From: Microlunatus speluncae
GTDB lineage: Bacteria > Actinomycetota > Actinomycetes > Propionibacteriales > Propionibacteriaceae
Direction: 5' to 3'
NCBI RefSeq assembly: GCF_009299835.1
Contig: NZ_VKCZ01000003.1
Span: 62,001-126,000 of the forward strand
Length of the DNA: 64,000 bases
Below, piece by piece: positions 24,669 to 33,935 of the stretch. The translations under genes and the position numbers were made by a program. Positions within the stretch are counted from its first letter, which is position 1. Each line of letters opens with the position of its first letter. The notes below the pieces were generated by a model. It saw only the letters and a program-made list of their open reading frames with translations, had not been told where the DNA came from and ran no database searches.

Positions 24669-27575
24669 ATGATGGGGCGCATGGCACCGCTGATCGGACG
24701 CACCGCGGAGTTGGACCGGCTGGCCGACCTCGCCGGCCTGAACGCGGCCGAGGCCGGGTCGGGGATCGGCGTGCTGTCCGGCGATGCCGGGATCGGCAAG
24801 ACCAGGCTGCTGGCCGAGTTCGCCGAGCTGGCCGGCCGGCGCGGCCGGCGGGTGCTGGTCGGGCACTGCGTCGACCTGGCCGACAGTCCGCTGCCGTACC
24901 TGCCGTTCCTGGAGATCATGGCGGCCCTGGCCGAGGCCGGCGGCTCCGATCGGCTCACGGCGCAACAACGGCTGCTGGCCGAGCATCCCGGGCTGGCGCC
25001 GTTGCTGGACCGCACCGGCGACGCGGGCCACCGGCCCAACCGGGGCGCGCTGATCGAGAGTGTCTGGTCGGTGCTCAACGAGTCCGCCCGGGAGCAGCCG
25101 CTGCTGGTGATCATCGAGGACGCGCACTGGGCCGACCAGTCGAGTCTGGAGTTGATCAGCTATCTGCTCGCCCGACCCTGCCCGGCCCCGGTGTCGATCG
25201 TGGTGTCGTACCGCAGCGACGACCTGGTTCGCGATCATCCGTTGCGGCCGGTGCTGGCCAGCTGGGTCCGGTTGCGCGCGGTCGGCCGGCTCGAGCTCGA
25301 ACCGCTGTCCGAGGCTGCGGTACGGGAGCTGGTGGCCACCCTGGAGCCGCGCGCGGCGGCGCCCGGTGCGCTGTCCGAGGAGGGGTTCCGGCAGTTGATC
25401 TCGTGGTCCGGCGGCAACGCCTTCTTCGTCGAGGAGTTGCTCAACGCGGGCGGCGAGGGGTCCGGCCTGCCCGATGATCTGGCCGCGGTGTTGCTGCTGC
25501 GGTTGGAGCGGCTCGGGCCGGTCGGGCAGCGGGTGGCGCGGGCGCTGTCGGTGGCCGGGCACCCGGTCGACTACGCCCTGCTCGGCCGGGTCACCGCTCT
25601 GCCGGCCGAGGAGCTCGATCCGGCGCTGCGGGAGGCGACCCAGTCCCGGCTGCTGGTGGCCGGCGAGGAGGATCGGTTCACGTTCCGGCATTCGCTGCTG
25701 GCCGAGGCGATCCGCCGGGATCTGTTGCCGGGCGAGCGGACCCGGCTGCACCGCGCGTACCTGACGGCGCTGACCGATCCGGCCGTCGGGGCCGCGAACG
25801 ACGCCGAGCTGGCCCGGCACGCGCTGGCCGCCGGTGATCATGAACTGGCCCTGCCGGCCAGCATCCGGGCCGCGGAGGCGTCGGTGGCCGCGGCCGGTCC
25901 GGCCGAGGCGCTGCGGCACTACGAGGTCGCGCTGCGGTTGGCCGCCGAGCCCGGCGCCGCCGCCAACGCCGCCGAGCTCGCGGTCCGGGCCAGCGAGTGC
26001 GCGCTGGCGGCCGGGCAGTTCCATCGGGCCTGGGTGATCGTCCGTGCCGCGCTCGAGGCCGCCGACCTGGCACCGCTCGACCGGGCCGGGCTGCTGCTCG
26101 CCCTGGCCGGCGTCGGGATGCAGACCGATCATCCGGTCGAGGTCGCCGCGGCCACCACGGAGGCGCTGAGCCTGGTGCCGCCGGAGCCGAGCGTGTTCCG
26201 GACCCGGGTGCTCGCCGCGCACGTGCTCGCGATGGCGACCGAGTATCACGACGACGAGGCCATGGCCCTGGCCGAGGCGGCGGCCGAGCAGGCGGCCGCG
26301 TTCGAGCTGCCGGACGCGCTGGTCGCGATCCGGACCGCTCAGTCGTGGATTGCCGCCAAGGACGGTGATCCGAAAGGGATGCGGGAGCTGCTGCGGGAGG
26401 CCGTCCTGCTGGCCCGCCGCCATCACGACCCGGCCGAGCTGCGGGCGCTGCACAACCTGGGCGGGATGGCGTTGGACGAGGGCGATCTGGTCGAGGCCCG
26501 GGCCCGCTACGAGGAATGCACCCGCCGCGGTGCCGAGCTCGGGCTGCGGTATTCCCCGTTCCCGCTCGAGGCCCGGACCCACGCGGGGATCGTGGCGTTC
26601 CAGCAGGGCGACTGGGACGCCGTGCTCGCGTTGAGCGACTGCGCCAACGAAGCGCCGCCGGAGCCGGCGCGGGCGGCGTTGACGGCGGTCGCCGTGACCG
26701 TCGTGGCCGCCCGCGGTGGGGACGCCGGACCGTTGCTCGCCGCGTCGCGGTCGGGCTGGGCCGGCAACGGCCACGTGATCATGCTCGCCTGCACCGCGGC
26801 GATCGAGTGGTACGGCAACAACGGCGACCCGGTCGCCGCCGAACGGTTCCACGACGAGGCCGTCGCGGCGGTGGCCGAGGTCTGGCGGGTGCCGGACTTC
26901 CAGGGCCGGATCCGCCTGGCCGCGCAACTGATCGGCCAGTACGCGAACCGGCTCGACGCGGTCGACCCGGCCGATCGCGGCGCCTTGGTCGCGCACCTCG
27001 TGGGCCTGGCCGAGCGAGCCGTGCCGTTGACCGGGATGGGTCGGCATCCCGGCGTGCAGGGTCTGGAGACCCGGGCCTGGCTGGCCCGGCTGGCGGCCGA
27101 GACGCTGCGGTTGCGCTGGCTCGCCGGGATCGACCGGCCGGAGTTCGCGGAGTTGATCACCGCCTGGGAGGCCACGCTGGAAGGTTTCCGGGCCTATCCG
27201 AACCTCTTCGAGCTGGCCCGCTCCGAGGCTCGGTTGGCCGCCCTGCTGCACGCGTCGGGTGACCGATCCCGGGCCCAGCAGTTGGCCGACTCCGCGCGGT
27301 CGACGGCGAACCGGCTCGGCGCCGCGCCGCTGCTGGCCGAGCTCGACGGGATCGCTCGGACGGCCTCGGCGGTCTCGGTGCTGACCCCGCGGGAGCGGCA
27401 GGTGCTGACCCTGGTCGCCGAGGGCCGGAGCAACGGCGAAGTCGCCGCGGCGTTGGTGATCAGCACCAAGACCGCGAGCGTGCACGTCTCTAACATCCTG
27501 GCCAAGCTCGGCGCCGCCAGCCGCACCGAGGCGGCCGCCGTGGCCCGGCGCCGCGGCCTGATCGACAGCGGCTGA
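24669..27575 (+). CDS. Large ATP-binding LuxR-family regulator (LAL type)
   Basis: 968 aa. The N-terminal AAA/STAND ATPase has Walker A GDAGIGKT (38-45) and Walker B LLVIIEDAHWAD. A long helical region of TPR character follows (about 350-880). The C-terminal LuxR helix-turn-helix covers about 905-965: LTPRERQVLTLVAEGRSNGE, then KTASVHVSNILAKLGA. LAL proteins are ATP-dependent activators, often of sugar, antibiotic or secondary-metabolism genes (MalT is the archetype). No effector is known here, and no obvious target operon adjoins it. ATGs at 24672 and 24681 are alternative starts. It ends 2 bp from the convergent phosphatase. Confidence 0.88.
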   Translation: MMGRMAPLIGRTAELDRLADLAGLNAAEAGSGIGVLSGDAGIGKTRLLAEFAELAGRRGRRVLVGHCVDLADSPLPYLPFLEIMAALAEAGGSDRLTAQQRLLAEHPGLAPLLDRTGDAGHRPNRGALIESVWSVLNESAREQPLLVIIEDAHWADQSSLELISYLLARPCPAPVSIVVSYRSDDLVRDHPLRPVLASWVRLRAVGRLELEPLSEAAVRELVATLEPRAAAPGALSEEGFRQLISWSGGNAFFVEELLNAGGEGSGLPDDLAAVLLLRLERLGPVGQRVARALSVAGHPVDYALLGRVTALPAEELDPALREATQSRLLVAGEEDRFTFRHSLLAEAIRRDLLPGERTRLHRAYLTALTDPAVGAANDAELARHALAAGDHELALPASIRAAEASVAAAGPAEALRHYEVALRLAAEPGAAANAAELAVRASECALAAGQFHRAWVIVRAALEAADLAPLDRAGLLLALAGVGMQTDHPVEVAAATTEALSLVPPEPSVFRTRVLAAHVLAMATEYHDDEAMALAEAAAEQAAAFELPDALVAIRTAQSWIAAKDGDPKGMRELLREAVLLARRHHDPAELRALHNLGGMALDEGDLVEARARYEECTRRGAELGLRYSPFPLEARTHAGIVAFQQGDWDAVLALSDCANEAPPEPARAALTAVAVTVVAARGGDAGPLLAASRSGWAGNGHVIMLACTAAIEWYGNNGDPVAAERFHDEAVAAVAEVWRVPDFQGRIRLAAQLIGQYANRLDAVDPADRGALVAHLVGLAERAVPLTGMGRHPGVQGLETRAWLARLAAETLRLRWLAGIDRPEFAELITAWEATLEGFRAYPNLFELARSEARLAALLHASGDRSRAQQLADSARSTANRLGAAPLLAELDGIARTASAVSVLTPRERQVLTLVAEGRSNGEVAAALVISTKTASVHVSNILAKLGAASRTEAAAVARRRGLIDSG

Positions 27576-27577
27576 GG

Positions 27578-28114
27578 TCAGGACAAGCGGAGGAACTCCA
27601 CCTCGGTGAACCGGTTGGTGAACGTCAGCCGAGCCCCCTCGCAGCAGCCGAAGAATCCGCCCCACTCGGCATAGTCGGCGTCCGGCACGCAGGCCACCAA
27701 CGCCGCCTCGAGCTCGCCCGAGTGACCGACGACCAGGGCCGATTGGTCGGCGGCCAGCGGGGTCATCAGATCCCGCCAGAGCGCCGCGATCGAGTGCGCA
27801 TACAGGTGGTACGCGCCGCCGAGGTCGATCGCCGCCGCCAACGCCAGGAACGGGTTCGGCGTGCGCTCCGGCAGGGCCGCCTCGGCCTCCGCGTACAGGC
27901 CCGGATCCCGGCCGAGCGTCACCACTTCTTGATCAACAGCGAAGCCCATCGCGACCGCCGTCTCCCGGGCCCGCGGCACCACCGAGGTGGCGACGACGTC
28001 GTACGGCCCCATCGTGGCTCCGATCCGCCGCGCCAACTCCACCCCCTCCTGCGACAACTGCGATCCGCCGGTGTTCTTGCGCAGGCTGTGTCGCCTGATC
28101 TCCAGGGTGGGCAC
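27578..28114 (-). CDS. Histidine phosphatase family protein
   Basis: 178 aa. The catalytic motif is IRRHSLRKN with His9, where the usual RHG has become RHS. The second catalytic histidine lies in VVGHSGELEAAL. The central region TSVVPRARETAVAMG matches the family's substrate-contact arginine. Members dephosphorylate sugars, nucleotides or proteins; the Gly-to-Ser change after His is tolerated in some branches. Small, cytosolic, single-domain. Convergent with the LAL gene and followed (toward lower coordinates) by only 2 bp, so the two genes share a tail region. Confidence 0.82.
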   Translation of the reverse strand: MPTLEIRRHSLRKNTGGSQLSQEGVELARRIGATMGPYDVVATSVVPRARETAVAMGFAVDQEVVTLGRDPGLYAEAEAALPERTPNPFLALAAAIDLGGAYHLYAHSIAALWRDLMTPLAADQSALVVGHSGELEAALVACVPDADYAEWGGFFGCCEGARLTFTNRFTEVEFLRLS

Positions 28115-28140
28115 GATTCAGGATCCTAGTGTCGTTCCGT

Positions 28141-28202
28141 TCCCTGAGCCTGTCGAATGGCCAAGCCAGGTCGGGCCTTGCCTTCGACAGGCTCAGGGAA
28201 CG
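28141..28202. repeat. Inverted pair of the CCTGAGCCTGTCGAAGGG family
   Basis: TCCCTGAGCCTGTCGAATGG (28141-28160) and its reverse form at 28178-28202 face each other across about 20 bp. They lie between the phosphatase start and the peptidase stop, both on the minus strand, and can form a terminator-like hairpin. Confidence 0.75.
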
Positions 28203-28209
28203 CGCGGAG

Positions 28210-29832
28210 CTAGTGCAGCGGGGTCAGCCGATCCAGGGTGCGTTCGCGGAGCCGGAGCTGGTCCGCAGTCAGCGCCAGGCCGGATCCCCGCTCGGCCGCG
28301 CAGCGGACGTCTCGCCGCGGGAACTCGCCGTCGACCAGATACGCCGTGCCGACGTTGAGGGCGCACGGGTTGTCGTCGAAGAGGTAGACGCCGTGCCGGT
28401 AGCCGTCGACCGAGACCAGCCGGGACCGGTCGCCGAACCCCTTCCGGGCCAACACGCCGCCGATGTACGGGGTGGCGACGTCGATCCGGTTCTGCATGAT
28501 CAAAATGTTCTCGGGCCCCTCGTCGACCAGCTCGACCTCGCGGCCGTCGTGCGGCCAGAAGGCGCAGGGGGTGATGTTGGCGGCGGCCGCCCCGAACAGC
28601 GGGTACTTCTCCCGGTCCTCGGCGACGGACTGCTGGTAGCTGGCCACGTCGCGGCTCCACTGGGAGTCGTTGCAGGTGACCGCGAGGAAGGAGGAGAGGA
28701 CGTTGTCGCTCGGGGACGGCTGGGGGTTCTCCGAGCCGGTGCCGGCGGCACGGATGCTCGCGGGGGCGTCGTTGGCCAGGTAGCTCCGGACGGCCGCCTC
28801 GTCGCCTTGGGCCAGTGACTGCCACAGCTGGGCCAAGGTGGGGAAGGTGTCCTCCTTGTAGAGCATCCCGAAGCTGATCAACCGGAACAGTTTGCCGTTG
28901 ATACCGATGACCGGCTCGGCGTCGAGCTGGTCGGCCAGCCGGAACCAGGTCTGGCGCACCTGGCGCTCGGTCCGGCCGAGGCCGTAGCTGTCGTGCCGGG
29001 CGGCGGCCCAGCCGGCGAAGGTGCCGAAGCCCTCCTCCGCGCCGCGAGCCATTCGGCGGAACGCGTCCCGGCCGAAGGCGGTGCCGCCGACGTTGCTGTC
29101 GATGATCATTCGATCGGTCTGCTCGGGAAACAGGGAGGCGTAGGTGCCACCCAACGCGGAGCCGTACGAGACGCCGAAGAAGTTGATCTTGTCCTCGCCG
29201 AAGGCGGCCCGGATCTGCTCCAGGTCCCGGGCGGTGTTGGCGGACGAGATGTGCGGCAGCAGTCCTTCGGTGTCGGCGGCCGCACACTGCTCGGCAACGC
29301 CCTTGACGACCTCGGCGTAGTGATCGACTTCGTCGGCGTCCGCCGCCCACTGCGGGATGTTGGACAGATACTCCTGGTCGGTGGTGAAGCCGCAGCTGAC
29401 CGGTGATGAGTGACCGACACCGCGCGGATCCAGGCCGATGATGTCGTAGCTGTCGAGCAGGCTGGACGGCGCGCCCAGCGCCTGCAGGTCGGCCGGCATG
29501 GAGAGGCCGGAACCGCCCGGTCCGCCCGGGTTGGTGATCAGGATTCCGCGTCGTTCCTCGGGGTTCTGGCTGGGCAGCCGGGAGATCATGATGTCGATGG
29601 TCCGGCCGTCGGGGTCGTCGTAGTCGAGCGGGACCGGCAGGGTCGCGCACTCCAGCAGCGGGTTGGTCGGTGCCGTGCCCTCCGGGCAGGCGCCCCAGGC
29701 GAGCGCAGCCGTCCCGTCGCCGGGCCCGTCGTTCTGGTCGGCGTACGCGCCGGGGGTGACGAACGCCGCCGCGGCGATCCCGGCAGCGATCGCCAGCGCC
29801 GCCAGCCGGCGGGTCCTCTTTCGCATGGTCAT
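28210..29832 (-). CDS. Secreted S33-family peptidase (tripeptidyl aminopeptidase type)
   Basis: 540 aa. ATG 29832 follows GGAAGG by about 6 bp. A signal peptide is clear: MTMRKRTRRLAALAIAAG, a hydrophobic core and a likely cut after GAYA. The mature enzyme shows the TAP-family layout: ITNPGGPGGSGLSMP (oxyanion loop), DIIGLDPRGVGHSSPVSCGF, the nucleophile elbow FFGVSYGSALGGTYA and a C-terminal TAP-like domain with the Asp/His region (NRIDVATPYIGG, YRHGVYLFDDNPC). It cleaves N-terminal tri- or dipeptides, or proline-type substrates, outside the cell. No operon partner. Confidence 0.88.
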   Translation of the reverse strand: MTMRKRTRRLAALAIAAGIAAAAFVTPGAYADQNDGPGDGTAALAWGACPEGTAPTNPLLECATLPVPLDYDDPDGRTIDIMISRLPSQNPEERRGILITNPGGPGGSGLSMPADLQALGAPSSLLDSYDIIGLDPRGVGHSSPVSCGFTTDQEYLSNIPQWAADADEVDHYAEVVKGVAEQCAAADTEGLLPHISSANTARDLEQIRAAFGEDKINFFGVSYGSALGGTYASLFPEQTDRMIIDSNVGGTAFGRDAFRRMARGAEEGFGTFAGWAAARHDSYGLGRTERQVRQTWFRLADQLDAEPVIGINGKLFRLISFGMLYKEDTFPTLAQLWQSLAQGDEAAVRSYLANDAPASIRAAGTGSENPQPSPSDNVLSSFLAVTCNDSQWSRDVASYQQSVAEDREKYPLFGAAAANITPCAFWPHDGREVELVDEGPENILIMQNRIDVATPYIGGVLARKGFGDRSRLVSVDGYRHGVYLFDDNPCALNVGTAYLVDGEFPRRDVRCAAERGSGLALTADQLRLRERTLDRLTPLH

Positions 29833-29977
29833 GCGGTGCCTTCCGTGTGAGAGCCGTTCAGGTTGGAAAGCTCACACCGTGACCTTGGGGCCGAGTCAAG
29901 GACGAACCACCGACAGCCGATGAGCGGCGGCTGCCGGTGGTCCCGTACCTCTCATCGTGGCCGATCTTGCTGACGCG

Positions 29978-30301
29978 TCACTGACTCGGCGAGAACCCGT
30001 CAGCTTCTTCGACCGACCGATCGAGCGTCTGGCCGAGCTTGCGCAACAGGTCGGCCAGGGTCCGTCGCTCGGTCGCGGAAAGTCCGGAGAGCAGCCCGGC
30101 TTCGTTGCGGACGTGCTGATCCAGCGCCTCGTCGATGAGTTGGCGGCCGCCGTCGGTCAGCTCGAAGGGTGCGCCGGATCGCCGCAGCGTGGCGAGCACA
30201 TCGAACTCGCCCCGGCCGAGGTCGTAGTCGCTGAAGACCCGGCACAACCGCTCGTCCAGGGCCCAGTGCAGCCGGCTTGAGCCAGAGCATCGAGCACCCA
30301 C
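29978..30301 (-). pseudogene. MarR-family regulator lacking its recognition helix and wing
   Basis: About 107 codons from GTG 30301. The first part, RLHWALDERLCRVFSDYDLGRGEFDVLATLRRSGAPFELT, is a normal MarR N-terminal half. It jumps directly to DGGRQLIDEALDQHV, the dimerisation end. The roughly 45 residues of recognition helix and wing expected between them are missing without loss of frame, and a Leu-Thr pair sits at the joint, suggesting deletion between short repeats. The N-terminal helix is also cut short where it runs into the divergent MFS gene. It should not bind DNA normally. It probably once repressed the neighbouring efflux pump. Confidence 0.65.
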
Positions 30302-30314
30302 CGCCCGAGCCTGG

Positions 30315-31460
30315 TTGGGGGTGGCTGCCATCACAGCCAACCTGTTCGTGTTCCTCACCACCGAGCTGATGCCGGTCGGCCTGCTCACCCCGCTGAGCAC
30401 GAGCCTGGTGATCCCGGTCGGGGTGGCCGGCCTGATGGTCACCCCGATGGGAGTCTCGGCCGGGCTAGGCGTCGCGTTCCTGGTGGCCCTGACCAGACGG
30501 CTCAACCGTCGGGTCCTGCTGACCGCCCTGCTGGTGATCTTGGTCGTGGGCAACCTCGCCACGGCCCTCGCCCCCAACTTCGTGTTGATCTTGACCACGC
30601 CCCTGCTGATCGGGTTCGCCAGCGGCGTCTTCTGGGCCATCGGGGTGAGCATGGCGATGCGGCTGGTCCCCCGACACCAGGCGAGCCGGGCCGCGGCCGT
30701 GGTGATGTCCGGGATCTCGATCGCCACGGTGGTGGGGATTCCGCTGGGAACGGTCCTGGAGAGCCTGACCGACTGGCGGACGTCCTTCCTGATCTGGTCG
30801 GGCCTCAGTGTGCTGGTGCTGCTGGCCGTCGCCGCCGCGGTGCCGTCACTGCCGTCGGCCAACGCGGTCTCGGTCCGGGAGGTGTTCGGACTCCCGCTGC
30901 AGAACGTCCGGCTGCGGCTGGTGTTGACCACCGTGGTGCTCTTCGTGCTCGGTCACTTCGGCGCGTACACCTTCGTCCGACCGCTCCTGGAGGGTCATCC
31001 GTACGCGACTCCGACCTTCATCACCGTCGCGTTGATGATCTTCGGGGTCGGCGGTGCCGTCGGCAACTTCATCGCCGGCCGGCTGGTGACCTGGAGCCTG
31101 AAGGGCAGCTTCATCGTCGGCGCCGCGGGGCTGGTGGGTTCGCTGCTCCTGCTGCAGCTCATCGGCGGTACGCCCGTCGGCGCGATCGCCTCGCTGACCC
31201 TCTGGGGCCTCTCCTTCGGCGTCGCGCAGCTGTCTCAGGTCAATCTCACACTCGCCGCGGCGCCGGAGACCTTCGAGGCCGCGATGTCGCTCAACACCAT
31301 GGCCTACAACACCTCGATCGCCCTGGGTGCGCTCTTCGGCGGACTGTTCGCCGACCACGTCGGGGTCAGCAGTGTGATCTGGTTCGGGGTAGCGCTGACC
31401 GGCGCCTCACTGCGACTCGTCCTCGGCACCCGACGGTCGGCATCGAGCCCAGTCGCGTGA
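30315..31460 (+). CDS. MFS efflux transporter (DHA1-like)
   Basis: About 381 aa with 12 hydrophobic segments. The first helix, AAITANLFVFLTTELMPVGLL, and the following GLMVTPMGVSAGLGV segment match drug and nucleoside exporters of the Cml/NepI type. A basic loop 2-3 (TRRLNRRVL) and the usual Gly-rich fifth helix (SGISIATVVGIPLGTVLES) are present. The protein begins almost at helix 1. The frame is open upstream but has no good start or ribosome site: TTG 30315 or GTG 30321 are the options. The lost leader and the truncated MarR opposite suggest a deletion at their shared promoter. Substrate unknown; expression uncertain. Confidence 0.75.
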   Translation: MGVAAITANLFVFLTTELMPVGLLTPLSTSLVIPVGVAGLMVTPMGVSAGLGVAFLVALTRRLNRRVLLTALLVILVVGNLATALAPNFVLILTTPLLIGFASGVFWAIGVSMAMRLVPRHQASRAAAVVMSGISIATVVGIPLGTVLESLTDWRTSFLIWSGLSVLVLLAVAAAVPSLPSANAVSVREVFGLPLQNVRLRLVLTTVVLFVLGHFGAYTFVRPLLEGHPYATPTFITVALMIFGVGGAVGNFIAGRLVTWSLKGSFIVGAAGLVGSLLLLQLIGGTPVGAIASLTLWGLSFGVAQLSQVNLTLAAAPETFEAAMSLNTMAYNTSIALGALFGGLFADHVGVSSVIWFGVALTGASLRLVLGTRRSASSPVA

Positions 31461-31489
31461 TCCCGGTGAGCGCCGACCCGGCCGAGCGG

Positions 31490-32305
31490 TCAGGTCAGTC
31501 GTTCCCGCAGCCAGGCGATGTCGCCGGCCTGGCCCTCGCGGCCGCCGGGGGTCTCGACGATCACCGGCGCCTTGGCCGTGGTGACGACGTGCAGCAACGA
31601 CTCGCCCGCGATCTCGCCGTCGGCGAAGTTGGCGTGCCGGTCGGCGCCGGAGTCGAAGGTGTCCCGCGAGTTGTTGGCGTGCACCAGGTCGACCCGGCCG
31701 GTGATCGCCTTCACCCGGTCGACCACGCCGTCCAGGTCCTCACCGCCGGCGAAGGCGTGGCAGGTGTCCAGGCAGAAGCCGACCCGGTCACCGCCCTCGG
31801 CCTGCCCGATCGCGTCCCACAGCCGGGCGATCCGGTCGAACCGGCGGGCCATCGCGTTGTCGCCGCCGGCCGTGTTCTCGATCAGGATCGGCACCGGCGC
31901 GTCCAGCCGGTCGACGCACTTGCGCCAGTTGTCGAAGCCGCCCTCGGGGTCGTCGTCCTTCAGCCCGTGGCCGCCGTGCACGATCACACCGGCCGCGCCC
32001 ACCTCGGCCGCCAGCGTGACCGTCTGCTGCAGCAGCTTCCGGCTCGGGATCCGGATCCGGTTGTTGGAGGTCGCCACGTTCAGCACGTACGGCGCGTGCA
32101 CGTACAACGTGATGCCGGCCGCCTCGGCCGCGTCCCGCAACGCCGCCGCGCCACCCTCGTAGGCGACCGTCGGCGCCTTCCAGCCCTGCGGGTCGCCGAG
32201 GAAGAACTGGGCCAGATTCGCCCGCCGCGCCGCGGCCTCCGCGATCGGATCCTGCTGCTCGCCGTGGCCGCCGACGGCCAGTCCCTTGATTGCCTGCTCG
32301 CTCAC
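31490..32305 (-). CDS. nfo: Deoxyribonuclease IV (AP endonuclease 2 family)
   Basis: 271 aa from GTG 32305. TIM-barrel endonuclease IV features: YVHAPYVLNVATSNNRIR, VIVHGGHG, PILIENTAGG (metal-ligand Glu), VGFCLDTCHAFAGG (Asp/His ligands), HANNSRDTFDSGADRHANF (His/Asp ligands) and VIVETPGG (Glu). All zinc-binding residues appear present. It cleaves 5' to abasic sites in base-excision repair in the cytosol. It is downstream of the P-loop kinase-like gene on the same strand with a 56-bp gap, a likely shared transcript without clear functional link. Confidence 0.9.
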   Translation of the reverse strand: MSEQAIKGLAVGGHGEQQDPIAEAAARRANLAQFFLGDPQGWKAPTVAYEGGAAALRDAAEAAGITLYVHAPYVLNVATSNNRIRIPSRKLLQQTVTLAAEVGAAGVIVHGGHGLKDDDPEGGFDNWRKCVDRLDAPVPILIENTAGGDNAMARRFDRIARLWDAIGQAEGGDRVGFCLDTCHAFAGGEDLDGVVDRVKAITGRVDLVHANNSRDTFDSGADRHANFADGEIAGESLLHVVTTAKAPVIVETPGGREGQAGDIAWLRERLT

Positions 32306-32361
32306 CCCGCCGACCCTAGCGGCCGCCCCCGGCAGTCGCCGAAGCCAGGCCCGACGGGGGA

Positions 32362-32892
32362 TCAGTCGTGGTGCTTCTGCGTGACGAGTTGGTCCGGGGT
32401 GACGATCCTGATCTCCAGCCCCTCGTCGGCACCGGGCTCCTCGAACAGGCCGGCCAGGTGCTCGATGCCGGCCCGGTCCAGGGCGTGGGCGTACGGATCG
32501 CGCCGGCCCGCGGCCTGACCGACCGCGACCTCCAGCGGCACCCGGACGTGGTGCAGCACCGGCCGGGCCCCCGCCGCCCGGATCCGGTCCCGCCAGCCGG
32601 CCCGCCGCTCCCGGCTCCACTGGTTCCAGTCCAGGACGACATCGGTGTGGGTGGCGAGGACCTGGCGGGCGGTGTCCCAGATCAGCTCCTGGCACTGCGC
32701 CGCCAGCTCGCCGTACCGCGGATCGTCGATCGGGAGCCGGTGCAGCCGCAGCATCCATTCGTCGAGGGTGAAGCGGACCGCCGGGCAGCGCAACTCCAGC
32801 TCTCGGGCCAGTCGCGTCTTGCCCGACCCGTTGAGGCCGGCGAGGAGATGCACTGACGGCACCCGGGCCCGCCGTGCCGGGTACTGCTTCAT
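32362..32892 (-). CDS. P-loop kinase-like ATPase (AAA_33/zeta-like)
   Basis: 176 aa from ATG 32892 (ATG 32910 is an alternative). Walker A is GLNGSGKTRLARELE. FTLDEWMLRLHRLP and VVLDWNQWSRERR follow, the layout of small AAA_33 kinases with lid arginines. Such proteins phosphorylate small molecules or RNA ends; zeta toxins belong to the same fold, but no antitoxin gene accompanies it. Cytosolic. Upstream of nfo on the same strand and divergent from the serine hydrolase at 32987. Confidence 0.75.
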   Translation of the reverse strand: MKQYPARRARVPSVHLLAGLNGSGKTRLARELELRCPAVRFTLDEWMLRLHRLPIDDPRYGELAAQCQELIWDTARQVLATHTDVVLDWNQWSRERRAGWRDRIRAAGARPVLHHVRVPLEVAVGQAAGRRDPYAHALDRAGIEHLAGLFEEPGADEGLEIRIVTPDQLVTQKHHD

Positions 32893-32986
32893 GATCACAT
32901 TCTGCCCCATCCGGCGGCCGCAGGCGAGAGGCCGACCGGCTATAACAACGTAATATTCCGCGCCGGCGTGACGTAGGATCGCGGAC

Positions 32987-33910
32987 GTGACCGAGGTCGA
33001 CGACGAAGTCGCGGAGCTGCTCCGCCGCGCCGCGGCGTGCGACACCAGTCAGTTCGCCCTCTCCCATCGCGGCGAACGGCTGGCCGGGCTCGGCGACGGC
33101 GGCCCGCCGATCGCGACCATGTCGGTGACCAAGCTGATCGTCGGCATGATCATCGGTCGGGCGGTCCGGCTGGGGCTGCTCGATCTTGATCAGCCGGTCT
33201 CCCGCTGGTTCCCGCAGTGGAGCGACCGGCCGAAGTCGATCATCACGGTCCGGCAGGTGATGGGTCACGCGTCCGGCCTGGCCGCCGACACCTGGCCGCA
33301 GCTGAACGCCGACTGGCCCGACGATCTGCTCGCCCACACGCTGAATGATCTTCCCGTCGCCGCCGAGCCGGGCACCGTGCTGGCGTACAACAACGTCGCG
33401 GTCTCGGTGCTGCCGGCGATCATCACGCGGGTGGCGGGGCGGCCGTTCCTCGACTTCGCGGCGACGGAGCTGTTCCGGCCGCTGGGCATCGAGACCTGGA
33501 CCTGGCAGAGCGACAATGCCGGCAACCCGTTGGCCATGGCCAGCGCCGCCTTCACCGCCGCCGATCTGGCGAAGCTCGGCGAGCTGCTGACTCACGACGA
33601 TGATCAACTGCTGCCGGCGGACTGGGTCGACACCATCCGCCGGTCACCGATCCCCGGCGCCGGGATGGGGTTGCTGCTGTTGCACCGCTGGCCGGCGGAC
33701 CGGCCCGGCGAGGGAGCGCCGATCGCGTACGGGCACGACGGGTCGGAGGGGCAGCACCTATGGATCTACCCGGCCTCCGGGCTGGTCGTCGCCCGGCTGA
33801 AGGACTGTGGGCTGGCCGCCGGCCGGTTCGAGCCGAGCACCCCGGACCAGGTCTTTCTTGATCTTCCTCAGGCCGCCGGCCCCCTCGACGCCGCCCTCGC
33901 GCCCGGCTGA
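32987..33910 (+). CDS. Beta-lactamase-fold serine hydrolase
   Basis: 307 aa with a GTG start. The class C/PBP active-site motifs are present: SVTK (46-49), YNN in VLAYNNVAV and the third motif HDG in YGHDGSEGQHL instead of KTG. The W-rich WFPQWSDRP and ITVRQVMGHASGL segments are typical of esterase- or peptidase-like members (beta-lactamase-related family PF00144). No signal peptide is seen, so it is probably a cytosolic esterase or amidase, not an antibiotic lactamase. Divergent from the kinase-like gene, with an AT-richer 94-bp gap carrying the promoters. Confidence 0.85.
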   Translation: MTEVDDEVAELLRRAAACDTSQFALSHRGERLAGLGDGGPPIATMSVTKLIVGMIIGRAVRLGLLDLDQPVSRWFPQWSDRPKSIITVRQVMGHASGLAADTWPQLNADWPDDLLAHTLNDLPVAAEPGTVLAYNNVAVSVLPAIITRVAGRPFLDFAATELFRPLGIETWTWQSDNAGNPLAMASAAFTAADLAKLGELLTHDDDQLLPADWVDTIRRSPIPGAGMGLLLLHRWPADRPGEGAPIAYGHDGSEGQHLWIYPASGLVVARLKDCGLAAGRFEPSTPDQVFLDLPQAAGPLDAALAPG

Positions 33911-33935
33911 GCGGGCAGTCGACCGAGGGTCATGA

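Noticed and set aside
24609..27665. 1018-codon open frame opposite the LAL regulator
   Set aside because: Antisense shadow; the plus strand has intact Walker and LuxR motifs.
32362..32892. Zeta-type toxin of a toxin-antitoxin pair
   Set aside because: No antitoxin gene adjoins; the neighbour is nfo. Kept only as a P-loop kinase-like protein.
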